Positions 16,751 through 26,046 are shown, counted from the stretch's first letter. The stretch: DNA of 64,000 nt from Pedobacter sp. FW305-3-2-15-E-R2A2 (GCF_038446955.1 NZ_CP151803.1:1860001-1924000), one strand, 5' to 3'. Notes: generated by a model not told the origin, from the letters alone. Program-made: numbers and translations.

Positions 16751-17317
16751 GTGAGTAATAAGTTAAGCAGTTCAGTTCCAACAGATAGAGAGGTAGTTTT
16801 AGGGATACTAAATGACTCAGAAGATGCGCTAAATAAGTTGTACACGGGGTATTTCCCGATGATTTTACAGTTTATTTTAAATAATAACGGTGGTGAAGAT
16901 GATGCAAAAGACGTGTATCAGGAAGGAATCATCGTTTTATATAATAAAATAAAAGGCGGAAATTTTGAATTGAGCAGTAAACTTAAAACCTATATATACT
17001 CAGTTTGCAGAAGAATCTGGTTGAAAAAGCTTTCACAGCAAAGCAAGAAGACCAGCAACATTTCGGACTTTGAGGATGTAATGGCAGTAGAGGTAGATGT
17101 GGAACAGCACGAAGAAAAGGACAAGCAGTTTGATAAAATGCAAGATGCACTCCTTCATTTAGGTGAACCCTGCAAAACGATTATTCAGGATTTTTACATC
17201 AACAACCTCTCGATGCAGGACATTTGCGAGAAATTTGGCTACACCAATACGGACAATGCCAAAACTCAAAAATATAAATGCTTACAGCGGTTGAAGAAGT
17301 TGTTTTTTCAAGTTTAA
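16751..17317 (+). CDS. ECF-type RNA polymerase sigma factor
   Basis: 188 residues from GTG 16751 (TTG 16748 is equally possible; no in-frame ATG exists near the start). Region 2 lies around 'GEDDAKDVYQEGIIVLYNKI' with the 'LKTYIYSVCRRIWLKK' helix, and region 4 around 'LGEPCKTIIQDFYINNLSMQDICEKFG' with a helix-turn-helix. This is the two-domain ECF layout. The next gene, 7 nt downstream, begins like an anti-sigma factor. Two copies of the GGGTTAC/GTATTAA motif lie upstream, so autoregulation is likely (inference). Confidence 0.85.
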   Translation: MSNKLSSSVPTDREVVLGILNDSEDALNKLYTGYFPMILQFILNNNGGEDDAKDVYQEGIIVLYNKIKGGNFELSSKLKTYIYSVCRRIWLKKLSQQSKKTSNISDFEDVMAVEVDVEQHEEKDKQFDKMQDALLHLGEPCKTIIQDFYINNLSMQDICEKFGYTNTDNAKTQKYKCLQRLKKLFFQV

Positions 17318-17324
17318 AGGTGAT

Positions 17325-18422
17325 ATGAGAAACGAGATTGAGTTAGAGGGTATAATTGAGGATTATTTAAATGGTAAACTTTCTGAAGCGGAAAGAACAG
17401 CATTTGAGCAGCTTCGCAAAAATGATCCAATTGTGGATCATAAAGTGGTAGCGCACAAAGTTTTTCTGGAGTCTTTAGGAAAATATGCAGAGGTATTGGA
17501 TTTAAAGGCGAAGATGGACCGTGCACATGCACAGATCGACGTGGAGACTTTAACCGAAGAACTAAGACCTCATCCTTCTTTTATTATTAACATGTGGCGC
17601 AAGAATAAAGCCGCAATCGCTGTGGCCGCTTCGTTTATCTTGTTAACGATTGTAACGGTTTATTCGATCCAACAGAATACCAAACAAATTGGTAGCGTAG
17701 AACTGATGAGCAGAGAAATGGCGAAAATCAAAAATTCTCAAAGCAGCCTGATCAGAATCATCAACTCTAAGACTACACCAAATGCAACTAAGAATGTGAA
17801 ACCAGCTAATTATGGCGGTACAGGATTCGCTTTAACGGCAAATGGTTACCTGCTGACCAATCTGCATGTGGTAGATGGCGCTGATTCTGTATATGTTCAG
17901 GACAATAAAGGAGATTCTTATAAGGCTAAAGTAGTGAGAACAGATTCTCAATATGACCTGGCCATCTTAAAAATAATTGACAAATCATTTAGCCCGCTGT
18001 CTAACCTTCCTTACCGATTGAAACAAAGTGGAAATGGAATGGGAGAAATCGTATATACCCTTGGTTTCCCTAAGGATGATGCAGTCTTCGGCGAAGGGTA
18101 CATCAGTTCAAGAAGCGGTTATAACGGAGATACCACACAATATCAGGTATCTATTCCGGTTAATCCGGGAAATAGCGGTGGTCCTTTATTAGACCATCAG
18201 GGAAATATCATCGGAGTGATCTCTGCGAAAGAAAAACAAGTGGATGGTGCTACATTTGCCATCAAATCGAAATACATTCAGGAAGCTTTAAACTCAATTC
18301 CTAATGATTCTCTGGGTAAAAAAGTAGCCTTTAACAAAAGGAATTCTTTACAAGGCCTGAGCAGAAACAAACAGGTTGAGAAAATCCAGGATTATGTATT
18401 TATGATCAAGGTTTATAAATAG
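17325..18422 (+). CDS. Transmembrane anti-sigma-like protein fused to a trypsin-like (HtrA-type) protease
   Basis: 365 residues in three parts. Residues 1-90 are acidic and helical with the anti-sigma style 'IEDYLNGKLSEAERTAFEQL..DP'. One membrane helix follows at about 94-114. A periplasmic serine protease domain covers about 160-330 with the triad His181 (TNLHVVDG), Asp211 (YDLAILK) and Ser284 (GNSGGPLL). There is no PDZ domain. The topology puts the anti-sigma part in the cytoplasm and the protease outside. It is translated with the ECF gene. The likely role is holding the sigma factor at the membrane and releasing it, or degrading damaged envelope protein, on stress. The domains are seen; the role is inferred. 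Confidence 0.8.
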   Translation: MRNEIELEGIIEDYLNGKLSEAERTAFEQLRKNDPIVDHKVVAHKVFLESLGKYAEVLDLKAKMDRAHAQIDVETLTEELRPHPSFIINMWRKNKAAIAVAASFILLTIVTVYSIQQNTKQIGSVELMSREMAKIKNSQSSLIRIINSKTTPNATKNVKPANYGGTGFALTANGYLLTNLHVVDGADSVYVQDNKGDSYKAKVVRTDSQYDLAILKIIDKSFSPLSNLPYRLKQSGNGMGEIVYTLGFPKDDAVFGEGYISSRSGYNGDTTQYQVSIPVNPGNSGGPLLDHQGNIIGVISAKEKQVDGATFAIKSKYIQEALNSIPNDSLGKKVAFNKRNSLQGLSRNKQVEKIQDYVFMIKVYK

Positions 18423-18440
18423 AACAGGGAAAAGAAATTG

Positions 18441-18477
18441 AAAACCCCGAAATGCTGAATTGTGTTTCGGGGTTTTT
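18441..18477. terminator. Convergent terminator
   Basis: AAAACCCCGAAA (18441-18452) pairs with TTTCGGGGTTTT (18465-18476), serving the protease gene (+) and the ArsR gene (-). Confidence 0.85.
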
Positions 18478-18494
18478 GTTTTAAAGACCTGCTT

Positions 18495-19175
18495 TTATGT
18501 GGAGATTTTAAACCTGTCGTACAATTGTTGTCGCCCTTTAGCAGTGATGACAATGGCTCTGGAACCTTTCGTCTTTCTGAAATAATCAGACAACAACATC
18601 TTTTCCAGAAAGGCGGCACCAAGTGCACCGGCAAGATGTGGTTTTCTTTCCGTCCAGTCTAAACAGGGTTTAGCAAAGATTCTGCGCGACTTTTTAAGTT
18701 CATCCGTATCGATGTCAAATTCGGAGAAAAAAGCGCTGCCTTTCTCCGTCACCAGATAAGTTTTTCCTTCCTGTTCAATGAATTTTTGTTGAATAAATTC
18801 TGCGGTGAGTAAAACACCTACTTCACCTGCCAGATGATCGTAGCAGGTCCTGCAATGTTTTATCGCTGCATTGCTGGTATTGCCAACGATTTTTCTATGT
18901 TTTTCGTCTGGAATAAGATTGCCAATGGCTTCAATCGCATAAGCAACTTCTGGTCGGGAGAAACGATAATATTTATGTCTTCCCTGTGGTTCAGCCACCA
19001 GTAAATTGGCTTGCAGCAATTTGCCCAGGTGCATGCTCATGTTTTGTGGAGAGGTATCTGCACAGATGGCCAGTTCAGTGGCAGTATAAGCCCTGCCATC
19101 CAGTAGCGTCCACAGTATTTTTGTGCGTACCGGATCGCCAATCAGAGAGGTAATATAAGCAATCTCTTGTTTCAT
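18495..19175 (-). CDS. ArsR-family winged-helix transcriptional regulator
   Basis: 226 residues from the ATG at 19175. The frame is open further upstream, but the family start 'MKQEIAYITSLIGDPVRTKIL' fixes this one. An ArsR HTH covers about 5-85 ('LAICADTSPQNMSMHLGKLLQANLL'), followed by a long C-terminal region with a second helix-turn-helix-like part. Conserved cysteines appear as 'KHCRTCYDHLAGEVG' and 'CLDWTERKPHLAGALG', as in the ArsR subgroup that has DUF-like C-terminal domains. It is divergent from the hydrolase gene 65 nt away, so it probably controls that gene. A Cys-based redox or metal signal is possible but not shown. Confidence 0.8.
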   Translation of the reverse strand: MKQEIAYITSLIGDPVRTKILWTLLDGRAYTATELAICADTSPQNMSMHLGKLLQANLLVAEPQGRHKYYRFSRPEVAYAIEAIGNLIPDEKHRKIVGNTSNAAIKHCRTCYDHLAGEVGVLLTAEFIQQKFIEQEGKTYLVTEKGSAFFSEFDIDTDELKKSRRIFAKPCLDWTERKPHLAGALGAAFLEKMLLSDYFRKTKGSRAIVITAKGRQQLYDRFKIST

Positions 19176-19240
19176 TTGATTACAGCTATAGTTAAGTACA
19201 GAATGAAGTGTGGAAGGTAATGATTTCTCAACTTTGTTTA

Positions 19241-20563
19241 ATGAATGATGATGAAATTTTAAGAACAGAGAGCCATTTCGCTCCGTTAAAAATCGCCCTG
19301 CGGTACAAAGCAGCAAAGACAACCTCCAACGACTACGCGGTATTGATGCTGCATGGCTCTTCTTTTCCTTCGGCACAGTCTTTTGGATTCCGAATGAATA
19401 ATTATTCCTGGATGGACCATTTGACTGAAAATGGCTATGAGGTCTATGCACTGGATTTTTTAGGTTATGGAAATGCCGACCGGTATCCTGAGATCGAAGA
19501 GAACGCGGCTGCAGGGGAGCTTTTAGGAAGAGCTGCAGCGCTTTATAAAGATGTAGATCAAGCTGTTGACCTCATTCTTAAAAGAACGGGGAAATCAAAA
19601 GTATATTTGATCGGTCATTCCTGGGGCGCTTCTGTTGCAGTGCTTTATGCGACAAAATTTCCGGATAAGCTTTCCCGTCTGGTACTGTTTGCAGCGATTA
19701 CAGAAAGGGCCGCGACAACAGACCCCCTTATCATTAAGCATCGCTATGAGCGGATGACTGCAAGCGCGCGGATTGAGGCGATGAAATCTTTAACTCCTGA
19801 AGACGAAGCTTGTCGCCTGGAACCGGAAATATTCGGGACCTGGGAAGATTTATGGGAAGGGCATTTTCCTTCGGGTCCCTTACAGGATATGGAAGACCTG
19901 CTGCATGGCCAGGCTTATTATCGCCCTGCTGAGCTCCGCATCCCTGTTTTGCTGATCAGGGGGGAATGGGATCAGTATCCGAATGCTGCTGATGCAGAAA
20001 AACTCTTCTCTGCGATGAAGCAATCTCCTCAAAAAAAATATGTAGTCATTGAAAAAGGAACACATGTGATGCATTTGGAGAAAAGCCGTTATCAATTGTA
20101 TGAAGAAACACTTCATTTCTTACAATCAGGGATGGCGAAGAAAGCGTCGAACGAACATGCGCTTGCTGTGATTTTTGAGGTTATTCCTGCTGATGGTTTT
20201 AAAGAAACCTATTTAGACCTGGCTTTACAGCTTAAGCCGGAATTGGAGAAAATAAAAGGCTTTATTTCTATCGAGCGGTTTCAAAGCATTTATCAACCTG
20301 AAAAAATATTGTCCTTGTCATTTTGGGAAAGCGAAACAGCCATTCAGGAATGGAGAAGCCTGGATGCACACCGGGAAACGCAATCCAAAGGAAGAAATGG
20401 GGTATTTAAGGATTACCGGCTGAGGATTGCTCAGGTGCGGAGAGATTACGGGATGTTCCAGCGGGAGGAAGCGCCTGAAGACAGCAAAACCTATCATCAG
20501 CAAAAGCCGGATAAAAGAACTGAAACCATCATAAGCATACCGCTTACAAAAAACAATGAATAA
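19241..20563 (+). CDS. Alpha/beta hydrolase fused to an antibiotic-biosynthesis-monooxygenase domain
   Basis: 440 residues from ATG 19241 (an in-frame ATG at 19220 is the alternative). Residues about 25-295 are an alpha/beta hydrolase: 'VLMLHGSSFPSAQ' oxyanion region, nucleophile in GHSWGA, acid near 'RGEWDQYP' and His in 'GTHVMHLE'. Residues about 305-410 ('ALAVIFEVIPADG...LKPELEKIKGFISIERF...LSLSFWES..AIQEWR') match the ABM dimeric barrel. Both are known domains but this pairing is uncommon. It is divergent from an ArsR regulator. Hydrolysis plus cofactor-free oxidation of a small aromatic or quinone-like compound is speculation. A 12-bp inverted repeat spans its stop codon. Confidence 0.8.
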   Translation: MNDDEILRTESHFAPLKIALRYKAAKTTSNDYAVLMLHGSSFPSAQSFGFRMNNYSWMDHLTENGYEVYALDFLGYGNADRYPEIEENAAAGELLGRAAALYKDVDQAVDLILKRTGKSKVYLIGHSWGASVAVLYATKFPDKLSRLVLFAAITERAATTDPLIIKHRYERMTASARIEAMKSLTPEDEACRLEPEIFGTWEDLWEGHFPSGPLQDMEDLLHGQAYYRPAELRIPVLLIRGEWDQYPNAADAEKLFSAMKQSPQKKYVVIEKGTHVMHLEKSRYQLYEETLHFLQSGMAKKASNEHALAVIFEVIPADGFKETYLDLALQLKPELEKIKGFISIERFQSIYQPEKILSLSFWESETAIQEWRSLDAHRETQSKGRNGVFKDYRLRIAQVRRDYGMFQREEAPEDSKTYHQQKPDKRTETIISIPLTKNNE

Positions 20564-20575
20564 TATGCTTATGAT
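20528..20575. repeat. 12-bp perfect inverted repeat across the hydrolase stop codon
   Basis: ATCATAAGCATA (20528-20539) and TATGCTTATGAT (20564-20575), 24-nt spacer. There is no T-run after it, so it is a poor terminator. It may be an mRNA-end hairpin or a binding site. Confidence 0.6.
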
Positions 20576-20688
20576 AGCTTCATAACCGATAAAAAGTAAA
20601 TATATACTGATGAAAATAATTAAACAATTCCTGAAATTTCATAGTTTTACAGATAGCAATTCGCTGGCTTTATTTAAATAAAAACAAT

Positions 20689-21636
20689 ATGGATTTTGGA
20701 AAGGTTTCCGATGAGGAGCTTAAAACAGTAGATTTCAGCTTGCCCGAAGATGGTGAACAAACCCGTAAAACGCTGAAAGGTAAGGCGTCGTCAAAGCAGT
20801 CTGAATGCTATGTAGGCTGTGCCAAATGGGGGAGGAAGGAATGGGTAAATATGATCTATCCGCCTAAAACCAAGGAAGCCAATTTTCTGGATGAGTATGT
20901 GAAACACTTCAATTCCATCGAGCTGAATGCCGTATTTTATAGTATCCCTAACCAGGACCTGATCCGGAAATGGAAGGAAAAAGCAGAGGCAAATTCCAAT
21001 AATAACTTTCTGTTTTGTCCTAAGTTCTCCAGAACCATCAGCCATATCAAAAGGCTTAAAGGTGCGGAGGAGCCGACAGATCTTTTCCTGGCGAACATCT
21101 CTGAATTTGGAAAATACCTTGGGCCATGTTTTTTGCAGATGGGCGATAATTTTGGCCCTAAGAATATTGATGTGCTGGAAGAATTCTTAAAATACCTGCC
21201 CACAGATCTTTCGGTATTTGTCGAGTTGAGGCATGCAGAGTGGTTCTCTATAGCGGAAAACCGAAGCCGTCTTTTTGAAATGCTGGCAAAGCTGAATAAA
21301 GGAGCAGTGATTACCGATGCCAGTGGCAGAAGAGATTGCGTTCATATGGAATTGAGTACTCCGGAGATCTTTATCCGCTTTGTAGGCAATGGACAGGAAC
21401 ATAAGGCCTCAGATGAAGCCAGGATTGATGAATGGGTAGCGCGGATCAAAACATGGATGGGACAGGGCCTGGAAAAGGTTTATTTCTTCCTTCATCAACA
21501 TGATGAGAAAGACACCCCGATTCTGGCAAACTATACCATAAAAGCTTTTAACAAACATTTGGGAAGTCAGATCGCTGAAATTTCTTTTCTTGGCGATAAA
21601 GAGGAAGATATTACAAAACAGACACAATTATTCTAA
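20689..21636 (+). CDS. DUF72 family protein
   Basis: 315 residues. The family pattern is clear: 'YVGCAKWGRKEWVNMIYPP', 'FNSIELNAVFYSIP' with a TIM-barrel-like core, 'FCPKFSRTISHIKRL', 'LGPCFLQMGDNFGP', 'FVELRHAEWF' and a C-terminal 'KVYFFLHQHDE' strand. DUF72 proteins are cytoplasmic TIM-barrel-like proteins with no settled biochemical role. It stands alone, 52 nt before a peroxiredoxin gene that has its own -7 box. Confidence 0.88.
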   Translation: MDFGKVSDEELKTVDFSLPEDGEQTRKTLKGKASSKQSECYVGCAKWGRKEWVNMIYPPKTKEANFLDEYVKHFNSIELNAVFYSIPNQDLIRKWKEKAEANSNNNFLFCPKFSRTISHIKRLKGAEEPTDLFLANISEFGKYLGPCFLQMGDNFGPKNIDVLEEFLKYLPTDLSVFVELRHAEWFSIAENRSRLFEMLAKLNKGAVITDASGRRDCVHMELSTPEIFIRFVGNGQEHKASDEARIDEWVARIKTWMGQGLEKVYFFLHQHDEKDTPILANYTIKAFNKHLGSQIAEISFLGDKEEDITKQTQLF

Positions 21637-21645
21637 AAAGTATAC

Positions 21646-21653
21646 TAAATTTG
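21646..21653 (+). promoter_or_regulatory. -7 promoter box upstream of the peroxiredoxin gene
   Basis: TAAATTTG fits TAnnTTTG and lies 35 nt before the ATG at 21689. No matching -33 box is visible. Confidence 0.4.
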
Positions 21654-21688
21654 TAGATATTATATTTATACCCTAAAACCACAACATT

Positions 21689-22324
21689 ATGAGTTTAAGA
21701 ATAGGGGACGCAGCTCCCAACTTTAAAGCAGATACCTCTATTGGTGAGATCGATTTTTATGAATTCTTAGGAGACAGCTGGGGTGTTTTATTCTCTCACC
21801 CTGCGGATTATACACCGGTATGTACTACCGAACTTGGTCGTACAGCTGCGTTGAAAGGTGAGTTCGAAAAAAGAAACGTGAAAGTTCTGGCCCTGAGTGT
21901 AGATTCTGCAGAATCACATAAAGGATGGATCAGTGACATTAACGAAACACAAAATACAAACGTAGAATTCCCGATCATCGCTGATGAAGATAAAAAAGTA
22001 GCAGACCTGTATGATATGATTCATCCAAATGCATCAGAAACTTTAACCGTACGCTCTTTGTTCATCATTTCCCCGGATAAAAAGGTGAAACTGATGCTGA
22101 CTTATCCTGCTTCTACCGGAAGAAATTTCAATGAAGTATTGAGGGTGATCGATTCACTTCAGCTGACTGCAAATTATAGCGTTGCCACTCCGGCCGACTG
22201 GAAAGATGGCGATGATGTAGTCGTGATGAACAGCATTAAAACGGAAGATATTCCTGCTAAATTCCCTAAAGGACACAAAGTGATCAAACCTTATCTGAGA
22301 ACTACACCTCAGCCAAATAAATAA
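21689..22324 (+). CDS. 1-Cys (Prx6-type) peroxiredoxin
   Basis: 211 residues. The peroxidatic Cys45 is in the motif HPADYTPVCTTELG. The length and the extended C-terminal arm ('TPADWKDGDDVVVMNSI') are those of the Prx6 subfamily, and no clear resolving cysteine is seen. The enzyme reduces H2O2 and organic or lipid hydroperoxides in the cytoplasm. It is a single gene. Confidence 0.92.
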   Translation: MSLRIGDAAPNFKADTSIGEIDFYEFLGDSWGVLFSHPADYTPVCTTELGRTAALKGEFEKRNVKVLALSVDSAESHKGWISDINETQNTNVEFPIIADEDKKVADLYDMIHPNASETLTVRSLFIISPDKKVKLMLTYPASTGRNFNEVLRVIDSLQLTANYSVATPADWKDGDDVVVMNSIKTEDIPAKFPKGHKVIKPYLRTTPQPNK

Positions 22325-22393
22325 GATTTATTCAATTTACACCATCACCCTGCATCAATCTGATTGGTTATTGCAGGGTTTTTATTTTATACC

Positions 22394-22915
22394 ATGACGC
22401 TACCTCCTGATTTGCTGATCCTTAAAGAACAGGTGTTTGATCACCTCGGCTTTGAATCCAGCCCAGTAATTATCGAACCGGAAAGTGCTGAATATGGGGC
22501 TTGTTCATTTAAACTCAACGGATTGGCAGTAAGGTTTCGGGTAGCTAAGATTACCCCAACTAAAACCGGTCAGTTTGTAACACTCTGGAAGAGAAAAGGG
22601 GCAGGCCCAATCGAGCCTTATCAGGTAGCTGATGAAATTGACCTGTTCCTGGTCAGCACAAGAACAGCGCATCACTTTGGGCAATTTGTTTTTCCTAAAT
22701 TGGCTTTGATTAAACATGGCATCATCAGTAATAATGGGAAAGAAGGTAAACGCGCAATTCGTGTTTATCCCCCATGGGATGTGACAACTAATAAACAGGC
22801 GATGAAAACCCAGAAATGGCAACTGGAGTATTTCATGGAAATTTCTCCCGGACAGGGCTTAGATCCTGGCTTTGCAAACAGACTTTATAATTATAAAAAA
22901 GAGGCCCTTTTATAA
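22394..22915 (+). CDS. MepB family protein
   Basis: 173 residues from ATG 22394; the frame is open 30 nt further up from a TTG, but ATG gives the family start. Conserved MepB features are 'ESAEYGACSFKLNGLAVRFRVAKITPTKTGQFVTLWKRKGAGPIEPY', the 'DLFLVSTR...FGQFVFPKLALIKHGI' centre and 'RVYPPWD..TNKQAMKTQKWQ' (shown here in pieces). MepB was named from the S. aureus mepRAB multidrug efflux operon, but its function is unknown. No efflux gene is adjacent here. Confidence 0.85.
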   Translation: MTLPPDLLILKEQVFDHLGFESSPVIIEPESAEYGACSFKLNGLAVRFRVAKITPTKTGQFVTLWKRKGAGPIEPYQVADEIDLFLVSTRTAHHFGQFVFPKLALIKHGIISNNGKEGKRAIRVYPPWDVTTNKQAMKTQKWQLEYFMEISPGQGLDPGFANRLYNYKKEALL

Positions 22916-22930
22916 AAAGAGCCTCTTTTC
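22897..22930. terminator. Convergent terminator between mepB and the DUF2723 gene
   Basis: AAAAGAGGC (22897-22905) pairs with GCCTCTTTT (22921-22929). The stem includes the end of the MepB reading frame. Confidence 0.75.
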
Positions 22931-22937
22931 TGCATCA

Positions 22938-25900
22938 CTATCCGAGTGATCTTGTAAATATGCTTTCGAAGTTTTTGAACTTGTCTTTAATCTCCTTATT
23001 CAGTGCTGTTTGTTTGCTTTTCTCCGTTTCCTGATCCAGCCCATTCAAGACAGACATGCCCCATTGTATGTTTCTGAGGTAGCCGCGCTGAATATCCGGC
23101 GATAAAGAAGCGATGTAGGTCAGCTCCTGATCGAGAAAAGAAACGGTTTCTTTGGCCATCATATTCGCATGCTGCAAGTCATTCAGATGGTAAAAGATGC
23201 TGATCGCATCGAATTTGTTGAGCGTATCCCGGATTTCATAATTTCTTAGCGGAAGCTCCTTAACGCTTTTGAGCATGATCGCATGAGCAGCTTTATTTTT
23301 GCCCTCATTAATCAGGTTTGTAGCAAGGGTATTATTGGAAGACCAGGTTCCCTGAGCAATCCCGCGACTTTGTTCATCGAGAAAGCTGGCTTTATGGAAA
23401 CCTGAAAAATCCATTTTATTCATCACATTCTCGTACATAACCTCGGTGTTTGTAATTTGAGATTTATCTCTGGTGTCTTTCGGATCTCTCTTTAAAGGAA
23501 GCAGGCGATAGGCGTAACTTTCCAGATAAAGATACTTGTCCAGTCCCATATAGGTGTCCTGAGAAGAACTGGCTGCAAAATAAACCGGTCTTTTCCAGTT
23601 GTTATTGATCAGGATATCATACACTGCAAGATCTGCCTTGCCGATAAACTTTTTATCGATTGTCCATTCCATGCTTGAGGTTGCTTTCTCTTTATCTTCG
23701 GCTTTGATCGTTTGTGTTTTTACCAATTGATCCGCATCTACACTCAGTTTCAGCTTTCGGCTCGGCAGGAAGTTTTCAAAAGAACCATCAGCCATTTCTA
23801 TTTTATCGGCTTTATTGTCGGAAGTCAGCACCGCCATCAGGTCTTTCAGCTCTACGCTATCGGTAAAACCATAGTCAACATACGGGATATAGTCGCGAAC
23901 TCCTTTTTGGTATTTCTCGCCGGGCATCGTAACCGGAAGCGGAGCGGAATTGTTGACCTGTTTTTTCAATTGATTGATGTAATCATCATCGCTTAGAAAT
24001 TGCATACAAATCACCCTGACATCTGTCCGGATTCCTTCTACTTCCTGGGCATACCACATGGCAAAAGTATCATTGTCTGCATTGGTGAACAGAATGGCAT
24101 TGGGTGCACAGGAATTCAGGTAATTGCGTGCCCAATCTCTGGCAGTTGTTTTCGCAGAACGGTTATGGTCGTCCCATCCCTGACTGGCCATTAATACCGG
24201 AACGGCAAGCAGGGCGACAAGGGATGCGGTGATCAGGCTTAACCTGCCGGGAGCAAATCGCTGTAATGCTTCTTTCAGCGCCAATACCCCAAATCCAATA
24301 AAGATACAGAAGGCATAAAATGAACCTACATAGGCATAGTCCCGTTCCCTTGGTTGTAAAGGATCCTGGTTGAGGTAGAGGATAATCGCCAGTCCGGTGA
24401 AAAAGAACAGCGTAGTGATCACTAAAGTGGCTTGTTTGTTCTTTCTATAAAGGAAGAAGAGTCCTGCAATCCCGAGGATCAGGGGCAGTCCATAATAAAC
24501 ATTGTGTCCTTCGTTGGACTGAATCGAAGGAGGCAGGTTCTTTTGTGAGCCCAGTCTTAATCCATCTAAGGGTTTGATTCCACTGATCCAGTTTCCTGCA
24601 TCCAGACTTCCATTTCCCTGAATGTCGTTCTGACGGCCAACAAAGTTCCACAGGAAATACCTCATGTACATAAAGCCGACCTGATAAGAACTGAAGAAAC
24701 TCAGGTTCTGCTGGAAAGTTGGGCTCTCGCCTTCTGCCATTCCCAGCCATTGCCTGTAATAGGCAGCATGTCCGTCTTTCCCACTATGGGTACGTGGGAA
24801 AAGAAGGTTTTTATCATAGTTTACTTTAAAGGATTTACCGGAAACTTCATATTGGTCTTTTCCTTTGCGGTATTCTGTTCCGGTATCCTTATAGTCTGTT
24901 TGTTTGGCATCAAAAGTTTTGCCGTACAACAGCGGGGTTTCTCCGTAATTGGTTCTGCCAAGATAGCTGTATAAAGCAAAAGGGTTGTCTGGATTGGATA
25001 GGTTGATATTGGGTTTGGCATTGGCCCTGATCAGGGTAACAAAGTAAGAACTGAAACCGAATAGTATAAATGCCAGACACAACAAGCTTAGGTTCATGTT
25101 GTATTTTCGATGCTGAATAGAATAATAGATGCCATAACTGATCGCGCCAATGAGCAAGAGGATAAAGGTCATTGCGCCATAGCCAAAGCTAAAACCAAGT
25201 GTGTTGACGAAGAAGAGGTCGAACTTAGCGGCAAACAATACCAGGTATTGCACGATCACAATTTGAACGGTCCCTACAATCAGGCAGGCCATTGCAAATG
25301 CTTTCAATGTACCCAGCCAGGTGACCTGCTTTGTTTTTTTGAAGTAATAGACCAATACAATTGCCGGAATGGTCAGTAAGCTCAGTAAATGTGCACCGAT
25401 GGATAAACCGACAAGAAAGGAAATGAAAACCAGCCAGCGGTTATCCAGGTCGGCTTCCCATTTCAGGATTGCCCAGAAGACGATGGCAGTGAAGAGGGTA
25501 GAGAGGGCATAAACCTCGGCTTCTACTGCTGAAAACCAGAACGTATCGGAAAAGGTATAAGCCAATGCACCCACCACACCTGCAGAAATGACACCCAGAA
25601 CTTCCAGTTTACTTTTTTCTTTTGAATAGAGTTTGGATGCCAATGCGGTAATGGTCCAATAGAGGAACATGATCGTCGCCCCGCTGAATAAAACGGAACT
25701 GAAGTTCATCCAGTAGGCAACCTTTGTGGTATCGCCCATGGCGAGAAAAGAAAATAATTTGCCGATCATCATGAACAAAGGGGCTCCTGGCTGATGTCCT
25801 ACCTGCAATTTATAACTGGCGGAAATGAACTCCCCACAATCCCAGAAGCTGACGGTAGGTTCCATGGTCAGCCAGTAGACAAAACTGGCTACTCCGAAAA

Positions 25901-25943
25901 GAAGGAAACCAACCAGGTTATTGATTCGGCGATAATTTTTCAT
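22938..25943 (-). CDS. DUF2723 membrane protein (putative protein O-mannosyltransferase-like glycosyltransferase)
   Basis: 1001 residues from the ATG at 25943 (MKNYRRINN); a Met 10 codons upstream is also in frame. The N-terminal half has about 12 membrane helices. It opens with 'PTVSFWDCGEFISASYKLQVGHQPGAPLF', where an acidic pair in the first periplasmic loop is the usual GT-C catalytic feature. The C-terminal half ('SQGWDDHNRS..TARDWARNYL', 'PVYFAAS') is periplasmic with helical repeats. DUF2723 proteins are widespread in Bacteroidota. A GT-C glycosyltransferase role, perhaps O-glycosylation of exported proteins, is inferred from the fold. Confidence 0.85.
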   Translation of the reverse strand: MKNYRRINNLVGFLLFGVASFVYWLTMEPTVSFWDCGEFISASYKLQVGHQPGAPLFMMIGKLFSFLAMGDTTKVAYWMNFSSVLFSGATIMFLYWTITALASKLYSKEKSKLEVLGVISAGVVGALAYTFSDTFWFSAVEAEVYALSTLFTAIVFWAILKWEADLDNRWLVFISFLVGLSIGAHLLSLLTIPAIVLVYYFKKTKQVTWLGTLKAFAMACLIVGTVQIVIVQYLVLFAAKFDLFFVNTLGFSFGYGAMTFILLLIGAISYGIYYSIQHRKYNMNLSLLCLAFILFGFSSYFVTLIRANAKPNINLSNPDNPFALYSYLGRTNYGETPLLYGKTFDAKQTDYKDTGTEYRKGKDQYEVSGKSFKVNYDKNLLFPRTHSGKDGHAAYYRQWLGMAEGESPTFQQNLSFFSSYQVGFMYMRYFLWNFVGRQNDIQGNGSLDAGNWISGIKPLDGLRLGSQKNLPPSIQSNEGHNVYYGLPLILGIAGLFFLYRKNKQATLVITTLFFFTGLAIILYLNQDPLQPRERDYAYVGSFYAFCIFIGFGVLALKEALQRFAPGRLSLITASLVALLAVPVLMASQGWDDHNRSAKTTARDWARNYLNSCAPNAILFTNADNDTFAMWYAQEVEGIRTDVRVICMQFLSDDDYINQLKKQVNNSAPLPVTMPGEKYQKGVRDYIPYVDYGFTDSVELKDLMAVLTSDNKADKIEMADGSFENFLPSRKLKLSVDADQLVKTQTIKAEDKEKATSSMEWTIDKKFIGKADLAVYDILINNNWKRPVYFAASSSQDTYMGLDKYLYLESYAYRLLPLKRDPKDTRDKSQITNTEVMYENVMNKMDFSGFHKASFLDEQSRGIAQGTWSSNNTLATNLINEGKNKAAHAIMLKSVKELPLRNYEIRDTLNKFDAISIFYHLNDLQHANMMAKETVSFLDQELTYIASLSPDIQRGYLRNIQWGMSVLNGLDQETEKSKQTALNKEIKDKFKNFESIFTRSLG

Positions 25944-26046
25944 GATTAAAGGTTTTGATTTTTGGTTAATCAAAAATAACTAAATCATTAAAGTATAGCC
26001 TTTTGTAAATGTTAAAGTATGTTAAAGAATGTTAAAATATAGTGCG

